From the NCBI RefSeq assembly GCF_003086695.1, contig NZ_CP025999.1, positions 2,397,680 through 2,461,679 of the forward strand: a stretch of DNA of 64,000 nucleotides, in the 5' to 3' direction. The notes beneath the pieces were generated by a model. It was given only the letters and a program-made list of their open reading frames with translations. It was not told where the DNA came from and did no database searches. Source of the DNA: Stenotrophomonas sp. SAU14A_NAIMI4_8 (GTDB taxonomy: Bacteria; Pseudomonadota; Gammaproteobacteria; Xanthomonadales; Xanthomonadaceae). Made by a program: the position numbers and the translations under genes. This document shows, in pieces, positions 1 through 10,359 of this stretch (positions within the stretch are counted from its first letter, which is position 1; the number at the start of each line of letters is the position of its first letter).

Positions 1-64
1 CGCCCAGCGGGAAGGGGCGGCCTTCGCGCACGCGCGAGGTCTGGGTCCACTTACGCGTTGCCAT
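1..64 (-). CDS. glgX: Glycogen debranching enzyme GlgX, N-terminal fragment
   Basis: Only the first 21 codons are inside the window; the gene continues past the left edge. The reading starts MATRKWTQTSRVREGRPFPL and goes on toward a G, which fits the start of GlgX-type isoamylases, where an RxGxPxPLGA motif opens the N-terminal carbohydrate-binding domain. GlgX removes side chains from phosphorylase-limit glycogen and supplies linear maltodextrins to TreY/TreZ and MalQ encoded upstream. Its ATG overlaps the end of the DUF2934 gene by 14 bases, so it is very likely the last or a late gene of the glgA-treY operon. The call rests on a short stretch plus a strong neighbourhood. Confidence 0.8.
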   Translation of the reverse strand, partial: MATRKWTQTSRVREGRPFPLG

Positions 65-224
65 CGTGCTCGTCCTCAGCCGCATGCAGGGCCGCCATTT
101 CTGCTTCAACAAGGCGTTCGGCCATGTGCCAATGCCGCTGCTGCTGGTCATCCGGGCGCCCTTCGGCCTCCCAGATCTGGTGCGCCAACAATTCGATGCG
201 GCGTCGCCGCTCACTGCTGTCCAT
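51..224 (-). CDS. Small DUF2934 protein (57 aa)
   Basis: The 57-residue product begins MDSSERRRRIELLAHQIW and contains the DUF2934 hallmark: an aliphatic-AHQIWEAEGRP segment followed by HWxMAE. The function of DUF2934 proteins is not known; they are small, charged and often found beside glycogen or trehalose genes. The start codon overlaps the end of treY by 14 bases and the stop overlaps the start of glgX, so the gene is embedded in the storage-sugar operon and probably translationally coupled. I chose the internal ATG at 224 because residues upstream of it in the same frame are the antisense-like shadow of treY. A regulatory or scaffolding role in glycogen metabolism is only inference. Confidence 0.8.
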   Translation of the reverse strand: MDSSERRRRIELLAHQIWEAEGRPDDQQQRHWHMAERLVEAEMAALHAAEDEHDGNA

Positions 225-2751
225 CTGCCCCACTCTCCTGGCTGATCCACACCGCCACCGGGCTGCCTGCAAACAGCAGCGCGTCGGTGGCGGAACCGTT
301 GAACATCTGCGTGCGACCATCCAGCACGTTGCGCATGCGTCGCTGCGGGACCCCTGCCACCCCCTGCTGCGCGGCGTCCTGCCAGGCAAGGCCCGGGCCG
401 GCAGGCTGTTCCATCCCCGCCCGCCTGACTGCCACCAGCAACTGCTGCCCCCTGTACTCACGTACGAACACCAGGCGCGAGCACCCCGGTTCGGACAGCC
501 TGCGCAGCGTGCCCTGCAGGAACAGCGGGGCATTGTTGCTGCGCAGTCGCAGCAGCGCGGCCAGCAGCCGCAGCTTGGGCAATCCGCTGTGCCAGTCCTG
601 CAGCAACGCTGCCCACGATCGATCATCGGCCAGTGCATGTGCGCGCTGCGCGAAATCGACCGCGCGCCGATTGTCCGGGTCGACCAGGCTCAGATCCCAG
701 AACTCGGTGCCCTGGTAGATGTCCGGGACACCTGGCAGACACAGCTGCAGGCACAGTTGTGCCAGCCCGTTGCTTGCGCCGGCAGGCGCGATGCGTTCAA
801 CAAATGCGGCCAGCGCGGCGCGGACATCCTGCAGGCGGCTGCCGGCAAGCAATGACTGCAGCCACGCACAGGCCGCATCTTCCAACGGCAGATCGGGGTC
901 GAGCCAACTGCTGATCCGCTTGCCCTCGCGCAGGGCCTTGCGCAGCCACTGCTGCATCCGCCCTGCGAAATCCGCCTCTGGCTTGCCCTGCATCGGCCAC
1001 GCTGCGACCAGCGCCTGCCAGAGCGCATAGGCTTCGGCAGCGGGCAATGGCATGGCCATGCCCGCCGCATCACAGCGCCGTTCCCAGTCCGCCAGCGCTG
1101 CCTGCCACGCCGCCACATCGCTGCTCAGCAGCGCCAGGCGCGCCCGGGCATCCGGTCCACGCTTGTGGTCATGCGTGGCCAACGCCAGCATCGCCAGCGG
1201 GTGCTGCCGCGCACGCGCCTGTGCCAGCGCAAGCAGCTCGCTGCCATCAAGACCGTTCCGTTGCGCGTCGCTGCCCACTTCATTGCGCGACAGCAGGCGG
1301 AAGTAGCGATAGAAGGCGGTATCCTCCACCGCCTTGGCGTTCAGTGGTGCCGAGAGCTGGCCAAAGCGCACGCGCAGCGCGTCCGCATCCGGAGCCTGCA
1401 AGGCATCCACCAGAAGGCGCAACGCTGTGCGTGCGGCTTCATCCAGCCCTTCGGCAGCTGCTTCACTGGCGCGCTGCAAGGCATCGCGCTCGGCTTCGGT
1501 CTGCAGATGATACGGCCGATACACCGGGTAGCAGCGCAGCAGCGCACACACCGCCCTGCGCAGCGTTGCGTCGGTCACATCGGCCTGCCGTGCCGCTGCG
1601 CCCAGCACCTGCCGCACGCAGACCCGCAGTCGCTGCAGATCCGCATGCAGGGAGCCGTCCAACAGCGCGTCGCGGGCCGCCCGTTGCACCTCATCAACCG
1701 TACGCCGGTCCCCGGCACGGGCCTGCCACTGTGCCGTCAGCGCGTCGGACCCTGCATCGTCATGCAGCCATGCGCCCACCTGGTCCATGAAGTCGTAGCC
1801 GGTAGTGCCATCGCAGCACCACCGTTCTGGCAAGGATTCGCCCTCGGCCAGGATCTTCTCCACGTGCAGGGTGATCTCATTGCCCGCGCGGCCGCCCTCT
1901 ACCGCCGCCGCGTCAAGGCAGGCGCGCAACCGCGCCAGATAGCCACCTGGGTCGGACAGCCCATCAACGTGGTCGATGCGCAGCCCGTCCACCCGGCCCT
2001 CGCGAACCAGCCGCAGCGGCAGCGTGTGCACCGCCTCGAACACGTCCTCGCGCTCCACCCGCAGCGCAACCAGCGTCGTGATGTCGAAGAACCGGCGGTA
2101 GTTGACCTGGTCGCCGGCGGTGCGCCACCACGCCAGATGGTAGTGCTGCCGCTCCAGCAGCGCATGCATGCGCTCGGCAGAACGATTGCAGCGTGCCACC
2201 CAGCCATTCCGCGCGCCGCGGTCCAGCGGATAGCTGCGCGGTGACAACGGCAGGCACAGGTCGTGGTGGCGCAGCACGGGCAGATCGCCGTCGTCGTCCA
2301 CGCGCAGCATGCCGGATCCGATGGCCGCGTCCAGCGGCCGATCCAGTACCGGCAGCCACAGGCGCTGCCCGCAGGCTGCGGCATCCCAGTCAATATCGAA
2401 CCAATGCGCGTAAGGGCTGCGCCGGCCATGCATCAGCACGTCCGGCCACCAGGCATTCTGTGGCGCGGCCGCCAGGTGGTTGGGCACCCAGTCCAGGATC
2501 AGGCCCAGTCCATGCGCGCGGGCGCGGCCAGCAAGGTGCAGGAAGCCTGCTTCACCGCCCAGTTCCGGGTTGATGCGGGTGGGGTCGATGCCATCGTAGC
2601 CGTGGCTGGAACCGGGCATGGCCGCCGCAATCGGCGACAGATACAGGTGACTGACGCCCAGCGAAGAGAAATAGCCCACCTTGTCCGCGGCAGCGGCGAA
2701 GTCGAAGCCGGCGTGCAACTGCAGGCGGGCGGTGGCGCGCAGCGCGGTCAT
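211..2751 (-). CDS. treY: Malto-oligosyltrehalose synthase TreY
   Basis: Cytosolic GH13 enzyme that isomerises the reducing-end alpha-1,4 bond of maltodextrins to alpha,alpha-1,1, producing maltooligosyl trehalose for TreZ. The 846-aa length is normal for the family. Family signatures are visible: an early YLSPI segment followed by GSSHGYDG, the DWVPNHLA strand, VDGLRIDHVDGLSDPGGYL carrying the catalytic Asp, VEKILAEGE with the catalytic Glu, TTGYDF, and near the C terminus LPGVPDIYQGTEFWDLSL. The ATG overlaps the malQ stop as ATGA, and the 3' end overlaps the DUF2934 gene. Together with treZ it forms the TreY-TreZ route from glycogen to trehalose, used in desiccation and osmotic stress. Confidence 0.95.
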   Translation of the reverse strand: MTALRATARLQLHAGFDFAAAADKVGYFSSLGVSHLYLSPIAAAMPGSSHGYDGIDPTRINPELGGEAGFLHLAGRARAHGLGLILDWVPNHLAAAPQNAWWPDVLMHGRRSPYAHWFDIDWDAAACGQRLWLPVLDRPLDAAIGSGMLRVDDDGDLPVLRHHDLCLPLSPRSYPLDRGARNGWVARCNRSAERMHALLERQHYHLAWWRTAGDQVNYRRFFDITTLVALRVEREDVFEAVHTLPLRLVREGRVDGLRIDHVDGLSDPGGYLARLRACLDAAAVEGGRAGNEITLHVEKILAEGESLPERWCCDGTTGYDFMDQVGAWLHDDAGSDALTAQWQARAGDRRTVDEVQRAARDALLDGSLHADLQRLRVCVRQVLGAAARQADVTDATLRRAVCALLRCYPVYRPYHLQTEAERDALQRASEAAAEGLDEAARTALRLLVDALQAPDADALRVRFGQLSAPLNAKAVEDTAFYRYFRLLSRNEVGSDAQRNGLDGSELLALAQARARQHPLAMLALATHDHKRGPDARARLALLSSDVAAWQAALADWERRCDAAGMAMPLPAAEAYALWQALVAAWPMQGKPEADFAGRMQQWLRKALREGKRISSWLDPDLPLEDAACAWLQSLLAGSRLQDVRAALAAFVERIAPAGASNGLAQLCLQLCLPGVPDIYQGTEFWDLSLVDPDNRRAVDFAQRAHALADDRSWAALLQDWHSGLPKLRLLAALLRLRSNNAPLFLQGTLRRLSEPGCSRLVFVREYRGQQLLVAVRRAGMEQPAGPGLAWQDAAQQGVAGVPQRRMRNVLDGRTQMFNGSATDALLFAGSPVAVWISQESGADGQQ

Positions 2752-4586
2752 CGGCCGGCTCCGCCGCGACCGGCACTGATGCGCCCCAGCCGCGATTGCA
2801 GTGCAGGCTCATCCCAGTGCAGCGGCAGTCGCCGCCGCCAGTTCGGATGGACGCCGACGGTGCCGGGCAGGTTGACCTGCGTGCGCAATCCCAGCGCGTC
2901 CTCCAGCGGCAGCAGCGCCAACCGTGACGGCGTGGCGGCCAGCCGCTCCAGTGCAGCGTCTTCCACCTCCTCACCGTGCGCGGCCTGCGCAAGCGCCAGC
3001 GCATCGGCGCGACGCTGTGCCATCGCAGCGGGTAGATCGTCCATCTCACCCAGCCGCGCCCGCCAGCGCAGATCGCGCCCGCGCAGCCATCCCGCCAGCG
3101 GCGGCAGGTCATGGGTCGAAGGCATCGCGACGGCCTCGCGCCGCCAGGCGGCAGGCGCCAGGAAGCCGCTCGCATCGCGCGTAAACGGCAGCACGTCCAC
3201 CCCCAGCACGCCACGGCTGGCCAGCAGCTGGCGGATGCCTGCAGGCACCACCCCCAGGTCTTCACCGATGACCACGCACTGATGCCGCCACGACTCCAGC
3301 ACCAGCAGGTTCAACAGATCATCCAACGGAAACTGCAGGTAGACGCCGTCACTGGCCGAGCCGCCGTTGGGCAGCACCCACAGCCGGTGCAGGCCCAGGA
3401 TATGGTCGATACGCACGCCGCCGCGGTCGGCCATCACCGATCGCAGCAGGTTGATGAAGGGGGCATAGCCCTGCCTGCGCAGCGCAAGCGGCGAGAACCC
3501 CGTAATCCCCCAGGCCTGGCCCTGGGTGTTGAAGGCATCCGGCGGCGCACCCAGCTCCAGACCCGAGAGCATGCACTGCGGCTGCGAACGCGCTTCGGCA
3601 CCCTCGGGCGCGCAGCCGACGGCAAGATCGGCGATCAGTCCGATGCCGGCACCGCCGCTGCGCGCGCGCTGCTGCACCTGCGACCAGCACCGCTGCGCCA
3701 GCCATTGCGCGAACGCGTGATCGTCCGCATCGCCACTGCGCGGGTCGGCGGCCAAGGCGCAGTACGCCTCCAACGCGGGCCCGGCGTCGGACCGCCACTG
3801 GCCCATCGCGTTCCAGAGCTCCGGCTGCAGGCGCTGAAGTTGGGCCCTGGCCGAACGCAGCCAGCGCCACTTCAGGTCGGCTGCGGAGGGCCAGTCAATA
3901 CGCCGCGCCGCGGTAGCGGCCTTCACGGCCTCGGTCAGGGCGGAATCGCTTGCCAGCGCGGCTCGGGCCGCATCGGGAACGCCCTGCAGCAGCGAGGCCT
4001 GCAACGGGTCCAGCCAGCGGCGGTCGCTGGGTGAGTAAGGGCTGTAGCCGGCCGTCGGTGGCAAGCCGGCATGCAAAGGGCTCAGTGCCAGTGCGTGCCC
4101 GCCGTGCGCGACCAGGCGCTGCAGCCACGGCCCGCACCCGGCACTGTCTCCGATCCCCGCGTCGGCGTCGCTGCGCAGGCTGTATACCTGCGCAGCCAGG
4201 CCCCAGGCCCGATCAAGCTGCGCGGGCCACCACGCTTTCTGCGGCGCCACCGCGATGGCGATGGACCTGCGCCCCTGTTGCCAGTGCCAGTAACCCGGCT
4301 TTTCCGGCGCGGTCCACGCACCGCGCGAATCCTGCCGCGCGTCGTGCGTCCTGCCCGCTTCATCCACCCAGCCCGCCATGCCGGATACTGCCGGCAGCGC
4401 CACGGGCTGGCCGCAGATGGCCGTACGCAGCGGGGCATGCAGGGCGTCTGCATCCGGCTGCAACTGCGCCAGCACCACACGCAGCACCGCGGGCGACACT
4501 GTGCAGTGGCGCCCGGATACGTCTTCCCACTCGGGCATCAGTCCGGCCGCACGGGCGGCGCTCTGCAGCGCTGCGTCGGTGCTCAT
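2748..4586 (-). CDS. malQ: 4-alpha-glucanotransferase MalQ
   Basis: GH77 amylomaltase that transfers maltodextrin segments and so re-supplies chains long enough for TreY. The 612-aa product has the expected order: YSLRSDADAGIGD near the middle-N region, YSPYSPSDRRWLDPL, RIDHILGLHRLW with the nucleophile Asp, VIGEDLGVVP with the acid/base Glu, and MPSTHDLPPLAGW with the stabilising Asp. The start at 4586 ([15 protein letters not shown]) is preferred over upstream in-frame codons because it overlaps the treZ stop as ATGA, the pattern used at the other junctions of this operon. It likewise ends in an ATGA overlap with treY. Confidence 0.94.
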   Translation of the reverse strand: MSTDAALQSAARAAGLMPEWEDVSGRHCTVSPAVLRVVLAQLQPDADALHAPLRTAICGQPVALPAVSGMAGWVDEAGRTHDARQDSRGAWTAPEKPGYWHWQQGRRSIAIAVAPQKAWWPAQLDRAWGLAAQVYSLRSDADAGIGDSAGCGPWLQRLVAHGGHALALSPLHAGLPPTAGYSPYSPSDRRWLDPLQASLLQGVPDAARAALASDSALTEAVKAATAARRIDWPSAADLKWRWLRSARAQLQRLQPELWNAMGQWRSDAGPALEAYCALAADPRSGDADDHAFAQWLAQRCWSQVQQRARSGGAGIGLIADLAVGCAPEGAEARSQPQCMLSGLELGAPPDAFNTQGQAWGITGFSPLALRRQGYAPFINLLRSVMADRGGVRIDHILGLHRLWVLPNGGSASDGVYLQFPLDDLLNLLVLESWRHQCVVIGEDLGVVPAGIRQLLASRGVLGVDVLPFTRDASGFLAPAAWRREAVAMPSTHDLPPLAGWLRGRDLRWRARLGEMDDLPAAMAQRRADALALAQAAHGEEVEDAALERLAATPSRLALLPLEDALGLRTQVNLPGTVGVHPNWRRRLPLHWDEPALQSRLGRISAGRGGAGR

Positions 4587-6304
4587 GCCGGCAACCAGCG
4601 CAGCTGCAGCCCACCCTTGGGCGCCAGCCGTGAACCGGCCGGAAGCTGCAGCGGCGAATCGCCCTCCGGAAGCGAATGGGCCACCGCTTCTGCGCCGGCA
4701 TTGATGGCGATCCACCATTGCCCGGCAGGCAACTGCCAGCCGGCCTGCACGGCGCCCGCACCCAGTACCGTCGCACCCAACGAACGCGCCTGTTCCAGGC
4801 CCGGCTGCAGGTAACGCCGGCGCGCTACGAGCAGCTCCCGCAGCCATGCCAGTGCGGCCTGCGCCGTGGGGTCAGCACCGGGCGAGGCAACACAGGACGC
4901 CTGCAGCGTTGCCGGATCGTTCGGGTCCGGAATGCGCGCGCGTGACGCGGCATCGGCAAAGGCACTGAACCCGGCAAACTCGCGCCGGCGTCCTTCGCGT
5001 ACGGCCTCGTCCAGCGGCGCTTCGAAATCGGTGAAGAACAGGAAGGGCGATGTTGCCTGCCACGGCTCGCCCATGAACAGCAACGGCACCATCGGCGTCA
5101 GCACGGTCAGCGCCGTGGCCATGCGCAGCTGCGGCGGCGAAACCAGCGTACTCAGCCGATCACCGAACGCGCGGTTGCCGACCTGGTCATGGTTCTGCGC
5201 GAACACCACGAACCGCGACGGCGGCAGGTCTGCGCTGGCTTCGCCACGTGGTACGCCGTGCAGGTCGGGCTCGCCCTGCCAGGCAAAGCCTTCGGCCAGA
5301 CAGCGTGCCAGCAGCGCTTCGGCCCGCCCGGCATAGGCGGCGTAATAGCCTTCGTTCTCGCCGGTCAGTAACACGTGCAGCGCATTGTGGAAGTCGTCAT
5401 TCCACTGTGCCTGGTAGGCACCGCGCAGCCAGTGCGCCTGGTTTCGTTCGTTCTCAAGCACCAGGCAGGCATGCGGCACCTGGGCTCGCACCGCATCACT
5501 GAGCTGCTGCAGGAACCGGTCATCGGCGATGGCATGCACGGCATCCAGGCGCAAGCCGTCGAAACGGTACTCCTGCAGCCACATCAGCGCGTTGTCGATG
5601 AAGAAGCGCTGCACCTGCGGCTGCGAGAAATCGATGGCCTCGCCCCACGGCGTGCTGTGCCCACTGCGGAAGAATGCCTTGGCGTACTGGGCCAGATGGT
5701 TCCCCTGCGGGCCGAAATGGTTGTAGACCACATCCAGCAGCACGGCCATGCCGGCCGCATGTGCGGCATCAACAAAGCCTTTCAACGCGTCAGGGCCACC
5801 GTAGGCCTGCGCCGGGGCATACGGAAACACACCGTCATAGCCCCAGTTGCGGTTGCCCGGAAACTGGGCCACCGGCATCAACTCGATCGCGGTGATGCCG
5901 GTCTCAGCCAGCATCGGCAGTTGTGCGATCAGCGCTTCGAAGCCACCCGCTGCGCCCACATGCACTTCGTAGATCACCATGTCCGACCATGCAACCGGGT
6001 TGCGTTGCCCGGTCAGCCACACGTGGTGGCCAGGCATGACCACGGCGCTGGGGCCATCGATGCCGTCCGGTTGCCAGCGCGAGGCGGGGTCTGGCACTTC
6101 ACTGCCGTCGGGCAGACGGTACCGGTAGCAGTCGCCATGCCCAGCAGAGGTATGAACCCAATGGGTACCGTCAGGTTCCCGGCGCATCGGTATCGCCGCA
6201 CCCGCCAGCACCAGTTCCACCTGCGCGGCATCCGGCGCCCACAGCCGGAACGCCACCGCACCGTCGTCCACCGGCCACGCGCCCAGGCGCGCGTCTACGG
6301 TCAT
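4583..6304 (-). CDS. treZ: Malto-oligosyltrehalose trehalohydrolase TreZ
   Basis: GH13 hydrolase that releases free trehalose from maltooligosyl trehalose made by TreY. The 573-aa protein has an N-terminal CBM48-like domain ([12 protein letters not shown]), then [42 protein letters not shown] with the catalytic Asp, LENERN with the catalytic Glu, and [16 protein letters not shown], a typical TreZ block. The ATG at 6304 overlaps the glgB stop (ATGA). In-frame codons further upstream lie inside glgB and lack family similarity, so they are not part of the protein. Confidence 0.94.
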   Translation of the reverse strand: MTVDARLGAWPVDDGAVAFRLWAPDAAQVELVLAGAAIPMRREPDGTHWVHTSAGHGDCYRYRLPDGSEVPDPASRWQPDGIDGPSAVVMPGHHVWLTGQRNPVAWSDMVIYEVHVGAAGGFEALIAQLPMLAETGITAIELMPVAQFPGNRNWGYDGVFPYAPAQAYGGPDALKGFVDAAHAAGMAVLLDVVYNHFGPQGNHLAQYAKAFFRSGHSTPWGEAIDFSQPQVQRFFIDNALMWLQEYRFDGLRLDAVHAIADDRFLQQLSDAVRAQVPHACLVLENERNQAHWLRGAYQAQWNDDFHNALHVLLTGENEGYYAAYAGRAEALLARCLAEGFAWQGEPDLHGVPRGEASADLPPSRFVVFAQNHDQVGNRAFGDRLSTLVSPPQLRMATALTVLTPMVPLLFMGEPWQATSPFLFFTDFEAPLDEAVREGRRREFAGFSAFADAASRARIPDPNDPATLQASCVASPGADPTAQAALAWLRELLVARRRYLQPGLEQARSLGATVLGAGAVQAGWQLPAGQWWIAINAGAEAVAHSLPEGDSPLQLPAGSRLAPKGGLQLRWLPA

Positions 6305-8535
6305 TGCGCTACCTGCAGGTACAGGGTCGACAGCGGCGGCAGCGTCAGTCGCAATGACTGGGCATGGCCGTGCATGGGCCGGGCATCGGTGCCAACCGTA
6401 CCCAGGTTGCCTGCGTTGCCGCCGGCGTAATGGTGGCTGTCGGTGTTCAGGCACTCTGACCAGCGGCCCGGCGTGGGCACGCCCACGCGATAGCCGTCGC
6501 GCCGCACCGGGGTGAAATTGCTGACCACCAGCACCGCAGGCGCCCTGCCTGTGGGGTCCTGCCGCACGAAGGCGAAGACGCTGTTGCCGTTGTCGTCACC
6601 CACGCTCCAGGCAAACCCGCGTTCGTCATGCTCGTGCTGATGTAGGACAGGTTCCTGTCGCAACTGCGCGTTCAGATCGGCCACCAGGCGCATCAGTCCG
6701 CCCCCCTCGGGCGTGCCGGCCTGCTGCCATTCCAGCCGGCGCTGGTGGGCCCACTCCTCCGCCTGGCCGAACTCGCCGCCCATGAAGAGCAGCTTGCTGC
6801 CCGGGTGCGCCCACATGAAAGCGTAGTACGCGCGCAGCTGGGCAAACTGCTGGCGGCGCTCGCCCGGCATCTTGCGCAGCAGCGAGCCCTTGCCGTGCAC
6901 CACTTCGTCGTGCGACAGCGGCAACACGAAACGTTCGGAGAACGCGTAGACCAGGCCGAAGCTGATCTCGCTGTGGTGATGCGGGCGATGCACGGGATCG
7001 CGCCGCAGGTACTGCAGCGTGTCGTGCATCCAGCCCATGTTCCATTTATGGGTGAAGCCCAGGCCGCCGTCGGCCACCGCACGGGTGACGCCCGGCCAGG
7101 CCGTGCTTTCCTCGGCAATGACCAGCACGTCCGGGAAGCGCTCCTGAAGGGTCTGGTTCATGCGCTGCAGGAACGCAACCGCCTCCAGATTCTCACGCCC
7201 CCCCTGCACATTGGGCACCCACTGCCCGTCGGCGCGGCTGTAGTCGCGGTACAGCATCGAAGCCACGGCATCCACGCGCAGCCCATCGATGTGGAAGCGC
7301 TCGATCCATTCCACCGCGCTGCCCAGCAGATAGCCCGCCACTTCGTTGCGGCCATAGTTGTAGATCAGCGTGTCCCAGTCGGCGTGTTTGCCCTCGCGCG
7401 GATCGGCATGCTCGTACAGGGCGGTGCCATCGAAGCGTGCCAGGCCGTGGCCATCCTCGGGAAAGTGCGCGCCCACCCAGTCCACGATCACACCCAGCCC
7501 AGCCTGGTGGCAGCGGTCCACGAAGCGGGCGAAGTCCTCCGGGGTACCGTAGCGCGCCGTTGGCGCATAGATACCCAGGGGCTGGTAGCCCCACGATCCA
7601 CCGAATGGGTGCTCGCTGACCGGCAGCAGTTCGATATGGGTGAATCCCAGGCCGGTCACGTGGGGGATCAGCCGCTCTGCCAGCCCATCCCAGTCCAGCG
7701 CGCCGCCGTCGTCCAGCCGTTGCCACGAGCCGGCGTGCACCTCGTAGATGGACAGCGGCGCTGCAGCGCCCAGCCGACGGCGGCGGTCCAGCCAGGGCTG
7801 ATCGTTCCAGTGCAGCGGTGCGGCGGCAGGTACGCGCGATGCGGTCGCCGGTGCGCGCTCGGCCCACCGCGCCATCGGATCCAGTTTGTCCGGCAGCAGC
7901 TGGCCCTGCGCACCCATGATGCGGAACTTGTAGCAGTCCCCCGGTTTCACCCCAGGCACGAACAGTTCCCACACCCCCGCGCGATGGCGCAGGCGCATGG
8001 GGTGGCGGCGTCCATCCCATCCGTTGAAATCACCGATGACCGCCACGCGCCGCGCATTCGGTGCCCACACCGCAAAGCGCACACCGGCAACACCGTGCAG
8101 TGTCATCGCGGTCGCGCCGAGCGCGCGCATGGCATCGGCATCGCCCTGGTGGATGCGTTGCAGCAGCTCCTCGTCCAGCAACGGACCAAACGCGTAGGCG
8201 TCATGCACCTGCTCGATACCGTGGGCGAAATGCAGCGCCAGCAGCGGAATATCCTCGTCGCCGGCCGGCCCCACAAACAGTCCGGCCAGTCCGGTACTGC
8301 GAAGGTCCCAGCGTCGGCCGCCCGCTGACACCACCTCCACCCGACGCGCGTCCGGCACCAGTACGCGGATCAGCCGATTGTCATCGGCGTCGACATGCGG
8401 CCCCAGCCATGCAAACGCGTCCGCAGGCCGGGCCTGGGCCAGATCCTGCAGTTCGGCCGCCACCGCCACGGCAACATCCGCCTGCGGGTCCAGCCCGCAT
8501 TCCACACCGACCGTGCCGCGCCCGCCGTCGGTCAT
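6301..8535 (-). CDS. glgB: 1,4-alpha-glucan branching enzyme GlgB
   Basis: Makes the alpha-1,6 branches of glycogen. The 744-aa product has the long N1 plus CBM48 arrangement of bacterial GlgB ([22 protein letters not shown]), then [65 protein letters not shown] with the nucleophile Asp, VIAEEST with the catalytic Glu, and [15 protein letters not shown] with the third acidic residue. The start at 8535 ([10 protein letters not shown]) overlaps the glgA stop as ATGA. The order glgA-glgB-treZ-malQ-treY shows that glycogen synthesis and its conversion to trehalose are expressed together. Confidence 0.95.
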   Translation of the reverse strand: MTDGGRGTVGVECGLDPQADVAVAVAAELQDLAQARPADAFAWLGPHVDADDNRLIRVLVPDARRVEVVSAGGRRWDLRSTGLAGLFVGPAGDEDIPLLALHFAHGIEQVHDAYAFGPLLDEELLQRIHQGDADAMRALGATAMTLHGVAGVRFAVWAPNARRVAVIGDFNGWDGRRHPMRLRHRAGVWELFVPGVKPGDCYKFRIMGAQGQLLPDKLDPMARWAERAPATASRVPAAAPLHWNDQPWLDRRRRLGAAAPLSIYEVHAGSWQRLDDGGALDWDGLAERLIPHVTGLGFTHIELLPVSEHPFGGSWGYQPLGIYAPTARYGTPEDFARFVDRCHQAGLGVIVDWVGAHFPEDGHGLARFDGTALYEHADPREGKHADWDTLIYNYGRNEVAGYLLGSAVEWIERFHIDGLRVDAVASMLYRDYSRADGQWVPNVQGGRENLEAVAFLQRMNQTLQERFPDVLVIAEESTAWPGVTRAVADGGLGFTHKWNMGWMHDTLQYLRRDPVHRPHHHSEISFGLVYAFSERFVLPLSHDEVVHGKGSLLRKMPGERRQQFAQLRAYYAFMWAHPGSKLLFMGGEFGQAEEWAHQRRLEWQQAGTPEGGGLMRLVADLNAQLRQEPVLHQHEHDERGFAWSVGDDNGNSVFAFVRQDPTGRAPAVLVVSNFTPVRRDGYRVGVPTPGRWSECLNTDSHHYAGGNAGNLGTVGTDARPMHGHAQSLRLTLPPLSTLYLQVAQ

Positions 8536-10076
8536 GCCCCTACCCCGCAGGTCTGCTGGTACAGCGCCAGGTACGCGCGGCCGGCAGTTTCCCACCCGCC
8601 CGGCCGCAGCATCGCAGCACGCCGCATGGCCTGCATCAGCACCGGTAGCCGGAAGGTACGCATGGCCCGTTCCACGCAGCGGCGAAGCCCATCGGCGCTG
8701 GCGCCATGGAACAGGAAGCCGGTCACACCGTCCTCCACCGTGTCGACCAGGCCGCCCGTGGCGTGCGCCACCGGCAGGCAGCCAAAGCGCTGCGCATACA
8801 TCTGGCTGAGCCCGCACGGTTCGAAACGCGATGGCATCAGCAGGAAATCCGCGCCGGCGAACATCTGCCGCGCCAAGCCTTCTTCGAAACCGATGAAGGC
8901 GCCCACCCGGCCCGGGTAGCGCTGCGCCAATGCCTGCACCTGCGCCTCGACCTGCGGCTCGCCACCGCCGATCACCACCAGCTGCCCACCGGCGGCCACG
9001 ATCTGCGGGGCCACATCACAGGTGATGTCCAGGCCCTTCTGGTGGACCAGGCGCGATACCACGGCAAACAACGGACCCTGCGATGGCTGCAGACCGAAGG
9101 CCTGGCGCACGGCCTGCGCGTTGGCATCGCGCCCCGCACACTGGCCCACGCTGAAACGCGCTTTCAGATGGATGTCGCGGCGCGGGTCCCAACTGGCATC
9201 GATGCCATTGACGATGCCGCTGAGGTGACCGCCGGCCGCGCGTCGTGCCAGCAGTTCATGCAGGCCGCAACCATCCTCGGCCGCGGTGATCTGCTGCGCG
9301 TAGCGAAGGCTGACCGTGTTCAGCCGTGTCGCATTGGCAATGCCGCCCTGCAGGAAGGACATCTGGCCGTGGAAGTGCAGTTCATCCAGCCGTTCGGCCG
9401 GCACGCCCAGGGCAGGCGCCAGCGCGAAGGGAAACAGCCCCTGGTAGGCCAGGTTGTGGATGGTCAGCAGGGTTGGTACGGCGGTGCGGTCCCAGCGCAC
9501 GTAGGCAGCGGCCAGCGCCACCGGCCAGTCATTCAGGTGCAGCAACTGCGGGGTCCAGTCCAGCCCCGCCCTGCCCGCGGCGAGCTCGGCGGCGGCATGC
9601 GAAAGCGTGGCAAAGCGCACCGCGTTGTCCGGCCACTCCCTGCCCTGCGCATCCACGTAGGGCGAGCCGTCGCGCTCATACAGGGCGGGCGAAAGCAGTA
9701 CGTAGATCGGCAGCCCGTCAGCCTGCAGCGCCATGCCGAGGGTGCATGCGGGAAGCCCGGCGCGGCCGCCAATGCGGCCCACCTCGCGCAGTTGCGGCAG
9801 ACGCTGCAGCACTTCGGGATAGCCCGGCAACAGCACCCGCGCATCACAGCCGGCGCGCACTGCGCGTGGCAGGGCCGCAGCGACATCACCCAGGCCACCG
9901 GCCTTGATGAAGTCGGCCATCTCGGTGGCCACGAACAGCACCCGCTGCACAAGCGCGGGCAGTTCAATGGGCTGTGAGGGACCGCGGCGCGTGCCGATGG
10001 GCACAGCGCCGGGTGCGGGCAGCGCAGTGTCTGCCATGGAGTCGAACGGGGAACCGGCGACGAGATCGAGGGCCAT
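8532..10076 (-). CDS. glgA: Glycogen synthase GlgA
   Basis: GT5 glucosyltransferase that extends alpha-1,4 glucan from ADP-glucose. The 514-aa protein carries the ADP-glucose binding [15 protein letters not shown] motif, [51 protein letters not shown], and the C-terminal [18 protein letters not shown] block with ATGGLVDTV. Most GlgA proteins start about four residues before the V-LFVATE strand, so this one has an N-terminal extension of roughly 40 residues; ATG codons at 10076 and at the internal MADTALP are both possible. It is the first gene of the operon, with a weak AGAGAAG ribosome-binding site ahead of 10076. No glgC (ADP-glucose pyrophosphorylase) is in the window. Confidence 0.94.
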   Translation of the reverse strand: MALDLVAGSPFDSMADTALPAPGAVPIGTRRGPSQPIELPALVQRVLFVATEMADFIKAGGLGDVAAALPRAVRAGCDARVLLPGYPEVLQRLPQLREVGRIGGRAGLPACTLGMALQADGLPIYVLLSPALYERDGSPYVDAQGREWPDNAVRFATLSHAAAELAAGRAGLDWTPQLLHLNDWPVALAAAYVRWDRTAVPTLLTIHNLAYQGLFPFALAPALGVPAERLDELHFHGQMSFLQGGIANATRLNTVSLRYAQQITAAEDGCGLHELLARRAAGGHLSGIVNGIDASWDPRRDIHLKARFSVGQCAGRDANAQAVRQAFGLQPSQGPLFAVVSRLVHQKGLDITCDVAPQIVAAGGQLVVIGGGEPQVEAQVQALAQRYPGRVGAFIGFEEGLARQMFAGADFLLMPSRFEPCGLSQMYAQRFGCLPVAHATGGLVDTVEDGVTGFLFHGASADGLRRCVERAMRTFRLPVLMQAMRRAAMLRPGGWETAGRAYLALYQQTCGVGA

Positions 10077-10359
10077 GATGCTTCTCTGAATCAGTCAGGC
10101 AGACGCCAGCGGCGCCCTGCTGGGCGCGCGTGCTGGAAAGGAAGTCGTCGCGGAACGTGGGGGACGTGCGCGTAGGCTCTACGCGAATGTGCCCTGTTGC
10201 ATATCAAACAGCTGTGAAGTGATGGCGATTTATTTGTGACAGGGCTTCATGAGCTCAGTACGCATCGTTCGATGCAGCCCGCCCTGTGCCTGCGGCAGCC
10301 ATCTGGCCAGCATGCGCGCCGGTCTTGGGGGGGGGGCAACGCCGCCCCGCATTGCGAGG
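10077..10359. other. Non-coding leader of the glycogen operon with a G10 tract
   Basis: There is no gene in these 283 bases. The stretch lies 5' of glgA and 3' of the DUF7009-like gene, both on the minus strand. It must hold the operon promoter unless transcription reads through from the gene upstream. The AT-richer part around 10195-10240 is the most promoter-like. Half-sites resembling CRP/Clp boxes (TGTGA at 10210-10214 and GTGAC at about 10236) are present, but I see no full palindrome. A homopolymer of ten G runs from 10327 to 10336. Confidence 0.5.

Noticed and set aside
51-638. A 195-residue minus-strand protein
   Set aside because: Only the last 57 residues are real (DUF2934). The upstream part overlaps treY in another frame and is arginine/cysteine-rich noise typical of GC-rich shadows.
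2748-4847. A longer MalQ starting at 4847
   Set aside because: The extra residues overlap the treZ coding sequence in another frame and are low-complexity. The ATG at 4586 fits the ATGA pattern of the operon.
10195-10240. A full CRP/Clp box in the glgA leader
   Set aside because: Only isolated half-sites are present and no TGTGA-N6-TCACA palindrome could be built, so no operator is claimed.
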